This document shows, one piece after another, positions 51,518 through 51,612 of a stretch of 51,612 bases of DNA (the stretch's first letter is position 1; each line of letters begins with the position of its first letter). The translations under genes and the position numbers were made by a program. Under the pieces are notes generated by a model. It worked only from the letters and a program-made list of their open reading frames with translations, did no database searches and was not told where the DNA came from. The stretch comes from Novosphingobium sediminicola (GTDB taxonomy: Bacteria > Pseudomonadota > Alphaproteobacteria > Sphingomonadales > Sphingomonadaceae): NCBI RefSeq assembly GCF_014196525.1, contig NZ_JACIDX010000026.1, positions 1-51,612 on the forward strand. The letters run 5' to 3'.

Positions 51518-51612
51518 TGTTGATGGCGGAGTAAAATGCCCCGGAAGAGGCAAAGTAAAATTCCTCACTTCTTCTGATTGACCCTGTCCGGGGCGAGCCC
51601 CGGACAGGGTCA
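51518..51612. mobile_element. Probable IS element end interrupting the TBDR
   Basis: From TGTTGATGGCGG the sequence leaves the TBDR frame. GTAAAAT occurs twice, 24 nt apart (51531 and 51555), as in the repeated terminal sites of IS21-type elements. No transposase is in view. The assignment to IS21 rests on pattern only. Confidence 0.5.
51579..51612. repeat. Perfect 16-2-16 inverted repeat at the window edge
   Basis: TGACCCTGTCCGGGGC, GA, GCCCCGGACAGGGTCA: all 16 positions pair and the right arm ends at the last base. It may be a terminator at the end of an IS transposase gene, or an assembly edge within a repeated element. Confidence 0.7.

Noticed and set aside
1..51612. CRISPR arrays, tRNA or rRNA genes
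   Set aside because: No regularly spaced repeats and no recognisable tRNA or rRNA sequence were seen in reading both strands.

Overview
The window reads as a GC-rich chromosome segment of an alphaproteobacterium, most likely a sphingomonad of the Novosphingobium/Sphingobium type. The basis is six TonB-dependent receptor (TBDR) genes, one of them truncated, a FecI-FecR-TBDR unit with DUF3649/PepSY/DUF3325 partners, catabolic dehydrogenases next to TBDRs, and insertion-sequence remnants. This placement is inferred from gene content only. I see no rRNA, tRNA or CRISPR array.

Layout. 1-5361: an RND efflux unit with its TetR regulator. TetR, adaptor and permease run leftwards; the outer-membrane factor and a PaaI-type thioesterase run rightwards; a 28-bp palindrome lies between the TetR and outer-membrane-factor genes. 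5490-17726: a long leftward block with a GTG-started TetR gene, an unrecognised membrane protein, COX3-like and COX4-like subunits, a TBDR, an AraC regulator, a second TBDR, a zinc alcohol dehydrogenase, an aldehyde dehydrogenase and an HSL-type esterase. The order fits uptake followed by ester/alcohol/aldehyde oxidation. 18051-19802: a divergent SDR/AraC pair. 19970-23303: a probable copper uptake operon (DUF2946, OprC/NosA-like TBDR with a CxxxM motif, TonB). 23304-25318: a scar with a truncated IS3-family element and a small conserved-looking ORF. 25682-28903: a ZnuD-like TBDR divergent from a NiCoT-family transporter, separated by a control region rich in inverted repeats.

28931-38632: a frameshifted purine nucleoside permease gene, an aldo/keto reductase, a methyltransferase/MerR divergent pair sharing a SoxR-box-like palindrome in a 19-bp promoter spacer, then a six-gene iron signalling operon (FecI, FecR, STN-TBDR, DUF3649, PepSY, DUF3325) preceded by a 7-1-7 Fur-like box. 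38640-43624: an OprB-like porin, a fused two-domain ABC permease and an ABC ATPase with a C-terminal extension, upstream of and divergent from an RcnR-like metal sensor. The porin ribosome binding site is held in a hairpin. 43707-47483: a YcaQ-type DNA glycosylase, an AraC/GyrI regulator, an SdpI/SdpR-like pair and a VOC protein. 47740-51612: a GMC oxidoreductase and MFS transporter behind a terminator, then a TBDR cut off by what looks like the end of an IS element reaching the window edge.

Metal traffic recurs: likely Cu, Zn or Ni/Co, and Fe uptake units and a Ni/Co-type sensor lie within about 25 kb. The least explained parts are the COX3/COX4-like set without a catalytic subunit (15.3-17.7 kb), the NiCoT leader ORF and control region (27.7-28.1 kb), and the porin/ABC/RcnR-like locus (38.6-43.6 kb).
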